The translations under genes and the position numbers were made by a program. Shown one piece after another: positions 5,561 to 9,676 of a DNA stretch of 9,676 bases. The DNA comes from an uncultured Oscillospiraceae bacterium. GTDB taxonomy: Bacteria > Bacillota > Clostridia > Oscillospirales > Acutalibacteraceae. Numbering within the stretch: position 1 is the stretch's first letter; every line of letters begins with the position of its first letter. The stretch spans positions 1 to 9,676 of the forward strand of contig URED01000055.1 of assembly GCA_900546785.1 (NCBI GenBank), given 5' to 3'. Below the pieces are notes generated by a model. That model was not told the DNA's origin and made no database searches. It saw only the letters and a list, made by a program, of their open reading frames with translations.

Positions 5561-6296
5561 GCTTAAAAACATCTCGTTTTCCGTTGAGGACGAAAACAGC
5601 AAAAAGAAAAAAGAGATCTTAAATAATATAAACCTGAATATAGAGGAGGACAGCTTTGTGGTTATAACCGGCCCGAACGGCGGCGGCAAATCCACGCTTG
5701 CAAAGATCATTATGGGCATAGAAAAACCCACCGCAGGGCAGATCTTCTATAAAGGGCAGGATATCACCGGGCTGGATATAGACGAACGCGCCAAGCTGGG
5801 CATTGGCTTTGCCTTTCAGCAGCCGGTGCGCTTCAAGGGACTTACGGTGCGCGATCTTTTAAGCATCGCCGTAAACAAGGCGGTAGATACGCATGAGCTT
5901 TGTGGCTATCTTTCCGAAGTGGGCCTGTGCGCCGCCGATTACATCAACAGAGAGATCAATGCAAGCCTCTCCGGCGGTGAGCTTAAAAGGATAGAGATTG
6001 CCATGCTCATGGCGCGCGGTGTAGATTTTTCGCTGTTTGACGAGCCGGAGGCGGGCATAGACCTTTGGAGCTTTAATAACCTGATCGCCGTTTTTGAAAA
6101 GCTTAGGGACGCAAAGCACGGCGCGGTAGTGATCATCTCCCACCAGGAAAGAATACTTGAGATCGCGGATAAGCTTGTTGTTGTATCCGGCGGGGAGATC
6201 ACGGCGCAGGGCGCAAAGGCGGATATACTGCCCGAGCTGCTCACCGATTCAAGCGCGTGCAGATTCTATAAAGCAAGGAGGAGCGCAGATGAATAA
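5553..6296 (+). CDS. sufC: SufC-type Fe-S cluster assembly ATPase
   Basis: A 247-residue soluble ABC ATPase without membrane segments, the size of SufC. It has Walker A GPNGGGKST (40-48), a Q-loop FQQP (88-91), the signature LSGGE (139-143) followed by LKRIEIAM, Walker B LFDEPEAGID (161-170, with D163 and E164), and H-loop ISHQE (195-199). The LSGGELKR and DEPEAGID stretches are typical of SufC. SufC hydrolyses ATP to drive conformational change in the SufB scaffold during cluster assembly in the cytoplasm. The N-terminal strand carries a lysine-rich insertion (17-20). The start codon sits in an 8-nt overlap with the marR stop (ATGCTTGA), with AAAGGAG 8 nt upstream, implying translational coupling. 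The adjacent SufB-like gene is the expected partner. It corresponds to SmsC of the minimal SUF-like system described in archaea and anaerobic bacteria. Confidence 0.95.
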   Translation: MLELKNISFSVEDENSKKKKEILNNINLNIEEDSFVVITGPNGGGKSTLAKIIMGIEKPTAGQIFYKGQDITGLDIDERAKLGIGFAFQQPVRFKGLTVRDLLSIAVNKAVDTHELCGYLSEVGLCAADYINREINASLSGGELKRIEIAMLMARGVDFSLFDEPEAGIDLWSFNNLIAVFEKLRDAKHGAVVIISHQERILEIADKLVVVSGGEITAQGAKADILPELLTDSSACRFYKARRSADE

Positions 6297-7221
6297 TATA
6301 AAAAGCAACCCGATCTTAGGCGGGCTTCTGAAAACGATTGCCGGTATAGCCGATACGCCCAAAGGCGCTTACAATATAAGAGTTGACGGGCAGGGGATCG
6401 GCAGGCAGAGCACGGAGAATATAGAGATTGTTCCGAAGCCGGAGGGCAAGGGCATAGAGATCTACGTTAAACCCGGCACCAAGGGCGAAAACGTGCACAT
6501 TCCCGTTGTGGTTGACCAAAGCGGTTTTCAGGATCTTGTATACAACGATTTTTATATAGGCGACGGCGCTGACGTGGACATCATTGCCGGCTGCGGTATC
6601 CATAACGACGGCGAACATCTTTCGCAGCATGACGGCATACACACTTTCCACGTAGGCAAAAACGCCAAGGTGCGCTATGTTGAAAAGCATTACGGCGAGG
6701 GAAACGGCAGCGGAGAGCGTGTGCTGAATCCCGTAACCGTGGTACACCTTGAAAAGGGCGCCTACCTTGAAATGGAAACGGTGCAGATAGAGGGCGTGGA
6801 TTCCACAAAGCGCGTAACGAACGCCGATCTTAAGGAAAATGCACAGCTGGTCATCAAAGAAAAGATCATGACGAGCGGCAACCAGACGGCAACAACGGAT
6901 TTCACGGTTGAGCTAAACGGTAATAATTCCAGCGCGGAGATCAGCTCGCGCTCCGTTGCCAAGGGCAATTCCAAGCAGGAATTTTATTCCGCGCTGCACG
7001 GCAATGCGGAGTGCGCCGGCCATTCGGAGTGCGATTCCATCATTATGGAAAACGGCTTTGTCAAATCCGTGCCGGAGATCATTGCCAACGACGTGAACGC
7101 TTCCCTGATTCACGAGGCGGCAATCGGCAAGATCGCGGGCGAGCAGATCACCAAGCTGATGACGCTTGGCCTTTCCCACGAGGAAGCGGAGGCGCAGATC
7201 GTTAAAGGATTTTTAAAATAA
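6289..7221 (+). CDS. sufB: Short SufB/SufD-family Fe-S cluster scaffold (SmsB-like)
   Basis: A 310-residue SufB/SufD-family protein, clearly shorter than canonical SufB (about 470-495) or SufD (about 420). It consists almost entirely of the right-handed beta-helix core (about 40-255) plus the C-terminal helical part that contacts SufC. C248 (ECDSII) and E276 (IHEAAIGKI) line up by motif and spacing with the catalytic Cys405 and Glu434 of E. coli SufB, so it is SufB-like rather than SufD-like. A C-terminal LSHEEAEAQIVKGF stretch also matches the family. C102 and C242 are additional cysteines. It overlaps sufC by 8 nt (ATGAATAA), with AAGGAGG 7 nt upstream. With no sufD, sufS or sufU nearby, it probably acts as a homodimer with SufC in a minimal B2C2 complex, and sulfur must come from elsewhere. 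This assembly is inferred. Confidence 0.9.
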   Translation: MNNIKSNPILGGLLKTIAGIADTPKGAYNIRVDGQGIGRQSTENIEIVPKPEGKGIEIYVKPGTKGENVHIPVVVDQSGFQDLVYNDFYIGDGADVDIIAGCGIHNDGEHLSQHDGIHTFHVGKNAKVRYVEKHYGEGNGSGERVLNPVTVVHLEKGAYLEMETVQIEGVDSTKRVTNADLKENAQLVIKEKIMTSGNQTATTDFTVELNGNNSSAEISSRSVAKGNSKQEFYSALHGNAECAGHSECDSIIMENGFVKSVPEIIANDVNASLIHEAAIGKIAGEQITKLMTLGLSHEEAEAQIVKGFLK

Positions 7222-7276
7222 AGCATGAGGGGAAATCCGCCCTTAAAAAACAGTTTCGAATTTATCTCTCTTGCTT

Positions 7277-7325
7277 AAAGAACTGCGAATACCGCACAGG
7301 CTTCGCGGTTCTTTTCTTTTTCTCT
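7277..7325 (+). terminator. Intrinsic terminator of the marR-sufC-sufB operon
   Basis: AAAGAACTGCGAA (7277-7289) pairs with TTCGCGGTTCTTT (7302-7314) with one T-G wobble, followed by TCTTTTTCT. It lies 56 nt after the sufB stop and ends the three-gene unit. Confidence 0.9.
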
Positions 7326-7351
7326 GCCGTCAAGGTTTTTACGCTTTACGG

Positions 7352-7380
7352 TTGAAGTTTTGATATGGATTTGTTAATAT
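7352..7380 (+). promoter_or_regulatory. Possible promoter of the GH3 gene
   Basis: TTGAAG at 7352-7357, a 17-nt spacer and TAATAT at 7375-7380, about 33 nt before the start codon. It is a weaker match than the other promoters here, which may suit a regulated sugar gene. No clear operator or CRE box was recognised. Confidence 0.5.
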
Positions 7381-7412
7381 AGATTTAATAAAAACCACCA
7401 AGGGGTATCATC

Positions 7413-9676
7413 ATGAAGCGTATCATAGAAAAGGCTGTGAATTCCGCCGCGGAGCTGATTGCTTCGTTCAATTCGGTCTCTCAAAAAAAGGTTGCGGCGG
7501 ATCAGTGCGAAAAAACAGATAAAAGCAATGCGCAGCTGTTTGCAAGAGCGGCGGCAGAAGGCGCAGTGCTGCTGAAAAACAACGGCGTTCTGCCGCTGGA
7601 AAACAAAGAATGTGTTTCTGTTTTCGGCAGGGTGCAGGTAAACTGGTTTTACACGGGTTACGGTTCCGGAGGAGATGTGAACAGACCGTATGAGGTGAAT
7701 CTGCTTGACGGCATCCGCGCCTGCGGCAAGCTTTCGCTCAACGAGCGCCTTGCGCAGAAATACGAAAAATGGTGCGCCGCGCCGGAAAACAGGATCAAAG
7801 ACGCCGTTTGGGGCATGTGGCCGCGTTTTTACCCGGAAATGCCCATAGAAGCTGCGGATATCTTTAGGGCTTCAAGGGAATCGGACTGTGCTGTTGTGGT
7901 AATAGGGCGCTCCTCCGGGGAGGACAGGGACTGCGCGCTTGAAAAGGGCAGCTGGTACCTTACGGACGAGGAACGCCGCCTTTTAAACGTTGTTACGGAT
8001 TATTTTAAGAGCACCGTTGTGCTGCTGAATATAGGCTGCATTATGGATCTGGCGTGGCTGGAAGAATACGAAGATAAGATCAGCGCGGCGCTGCTTTTGT
8101 GGCAGGGCGGGCAGGAGAGCGGCACGGCGGCCGCAGACCTGCTCTGCGGCAAAGTAAATCCCTGCGGCGCGCTTGCGGATACCGTTGCAAAAACCTATGA
8201 GGATCACCCGAGCGCGGCGGATTTTGCAAACCGTGATCATAACGATTACACGGAGGATATCTACGTAGGCTACCGTTTTTTTGAAACATTTGCAAAAGAC
8301 CGCGTACTCTACCCGTTCGGCCACGGGCTGAGCTACACGGATTTTGAGATCCGGCTGAAAAGCGCGCAGCCGAGCGAAAGCGGATTTCTCTTTAACATCA
8401 CGGTAAAGAACACCGGGAAAAGAGCCGGTAAAACGCCGTTTATGCTTTACGTAGAAAAGCCGCAGGGCGTTCTGGGCAACCCCGTGCGCGAGCTTGCCGC
8501 GTTCGGCAAGACCGGGCTTTTACAGCCGGGCGAGGCGCAAAATGCGCAGCTGTACGTTTCCCTTTATCGGCTCACTTCCTATGATTCGCAGGGCATTTGC
8601 GGCAGCCGCAGCGCTTACGTGCTGCAGGCGGGCGAGCATAAGTTTTTCCTTGGCAAGGCGGTGAGCGCCGCAGCGGCCGTCTATATCTATTATCAGGAGG
8701 AAACCGCCGTTTTTGAGCGCCTTTCTGAAAATCTTGCGCCGCAAAATGAATTTGATATTATAAATCCCGTAAAAAGCATAAACGGCTATATCCCGGTAAA
8801 ACGGCCCTGCCCGCGCAGAAAGACCGATCTTCGCCAAAAGATCATAGACGAACTTCCCGAGGCGGCGCCGCCCTCCTGCCGCAGTGATATTTCCTTTTAC
8901 GATGTTGCAGACGGCAGGGTGAGCATGGAAGAATTTGTTTCCACGCTGAGCCTTGACGAGCTGGAAGCGATCACGCGCGGCGATTACACGATGGGCAGCG
9001 CACTCGGCGCGGCGGGCAACGCCGGAGCTTTCGGCGGCGTACTGCAGTCGCTCAGAGATAAGGGCGTTCCCCCTGTTATCACCACGGACGGTCCCTCCGG
9101 CATACGCCTCAGCGCAAAATGCTCGCTCATTCCCATAGGCTCCCTGCTTGCCTGCGCGTTTGACACGGCGCTTGTTGAGGAGGTCTATTCGGCGATCGCC
9201 GCAGAGATGCTTGAAAAAGGCAGCGATGTGCTGCTTGCCCCGGGCATGAATATACACAGAAACCCGCTTTGCGGCAGAAATTTTGAATATTACTCGGAAG
9301 ATCCTTACGTTGCCGGCAAAGCAGCCGCGGCGGCGGTGCGCGGGATACAGAGCCACGGCGGCTCCGCGTGCCCCAAACACTTTGCCTGCAACAACCAGGA
9401 ATTTGCCAGAACAAAAAATGATTCCCGTGTTTCCGAGCGTGCGCTCAGGGAGATCTATCTGAAGGGCTTTGAGATCTGTGTCAAAGAAGCGCAGCCGAAA
9501 AACATAATGACCTCTTACAACAAGATAAACGGCGTTTACAGCCATTACAATTACGAGCTTTGCACAGATATCCTGCGAAAAGAATGGGGCTATAAAGGCA
9601 ATGTTATGACGGACTGGTGGATGCAAAAAGGCGTAAGTCCCGAATTTCCGAAGCTCCGTGACAATGCCTACAGAGT
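7413..9676 (+). CDS. Glycoside hydrolase family 3, permuted domain order (partial, C-terminus outside window)
   Basis: A beta-glucosidase-type GH3 enzyme, 754 residues visible. Domain order is reversed relative to most GH3: the GH3 C-terminal domain comes first (about 45-308, from FARAAAEGAVLLKNNGVLPL to LYPFGHGLSY), then an FnIII-like domain (about 311-416), a linker, and the GH3 N-terminal barrel (from about 505). Barrel motifs are TDGPSGIR (D559), GRNFEYYSEDP (621-631), PKHFACNNQE (K655, H656) and VMTDWW with the predicted nucleophile D734. The acid/base Glu should lie in the first domain, possibly near GRSSGEDRD. I recall the same order in Ruminococcus albus and Butyrivibrio fibrisolvens beta-glucosidases. 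There is no signal peptide, so it is probably cytoplasmic and acts on imported oligosaccharides. The start has AAGGGG about 7 nt upstream. The exact substrate cannot be read from sequence. Confidence 0.92.
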   Translation, partial: MKRIIEKAVNSAAELIASFNSVSQKKVAADQCEKTDKSNAQLFARAAAEGAVLLKNNGVLPLENKECVSVFGRVQVNWFYTGYGSGGDVNRPYEVNLLDGIRACGKLSLNERLAQKYEKWCAAPENRIKDAVWGMWPRFYPEMPIEAADIFRASRESDCAVVVIGRSSGEDRDCALEKGSWYLTDEERRLLNVVTDYFKSTVVLLNIGCIMDLAWLEEYEDKISAALLLWQGGQESGTAAADLLCGKVNPCGALADTVAKTYEDHPSAADFANRDHNDYTEDIYVGYRFFETFAKDRVLYPFGHGLSYTDFEIRLKSAQPSESGFLFNITVKNTGKRAGKTPFMLYVEKPQGVLGNPVRELAAFGKTGLLQPGEAQNAQLYVSLYRLTSYDSQGICGSRSAYVLQAGEHKFFLGKAVSAAAAVYIYYQEETAVFERLSENLAPQNEFDIINPVKSINGYIPVKRPCPRRKTDLRQKIIDELPEAAPPSCRSDISFYDVADGRVSMEEFVSTLSLDELEAITRGDYTMGSALGAAGNAGAFGGVLQSLRDKGVPPVITTDGPSGIRLSAKCSLIPIGSLLACAFDTALVEEVYSAIAAEMLEKGSDVLLAPGMNIHRNPLCGRNFEYYSEDPYVAGKAAAAAVRGIQSHGGSACPKHFACNNQEFARTKNDSRVSERALREIYLKGFEICVKEAQPKNIMTSYNKINGVYSHYNYELCTDILRKEWGYKGNVMTDWWMQKGVSPEFPKLRDNAYR

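Noticed and set aside
8520..9626. 368-residue minus-strand open frame
   Set aside because: It lies antisense to the GH3 barrel, whose catalytic and substrate motifs are intact. The translation is Arg/Ala-rich without recognisable domains, as expected from the complement of a GC-rich coding frame.

Overview
The window reads as chromosomal DNA of an anaerobic Bacillota, most likely a gut-type Clostridia relative. The reasons are strong AGGAGG-type ribosome sites, near-consensus TTGACA/TATAAT promoters, a tRNA-sensing T-box leader in front of trpE, a DUF348/G5/3D cell-wall protein, a minimal SufC-SufB iron-sulfur assembly pair in place of a full SUF or ISC operon, and a domain-swapped GH3 glycosidase of the type recalled from rumen Clostridia. 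I see no phage, IS, CRISPR or plasmid genes.

Left part, minus strand (1-3224). A consensus promoter drives a secreted 407-residue DUF348-G5-3D protein from a 180-nt structured leader. Its stop codon lies only 27 nt before the promoter of the next unit. That unit has a tryptophan-specific T-box (specifier TGG, T-box bulge TGGC, very strong terminator) and then trpE, which runs off the left edge.

Middle (3225-4961). An AT-rich, gene-free stretch contains loose repeats and a long hairpin plus T-tract on the plus strand. It is followed by a monocistronic tRNA-Arg(CCU) with its own consensus promoter and terminator. A monocistronic DUF362 protein of unknown function follows, again with its own promoter and terminator.

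Right part, plus strand (4962-9676). A tight three-gene operon encodes a MarR-type regulator with a cysteine-rich C-terminal tail, a SufC ATPase and a short 310-residue SufB-like scaffold. Both gene junctions overlap by 8 nt. A perfect palindrome fills most of the promoter spacer and is the obvious candidate operator. I infer a self-regulated minimal Fe-S assembly operon in which the MarR protein may itself sense Fe-S status. This is the most interesting system in the window. A terminator separates it from a GH3 glycoside hydrolase in permuted domain order (C-terminal domain, FnIII-like domain, catalytic barrel), cut by the right edge.
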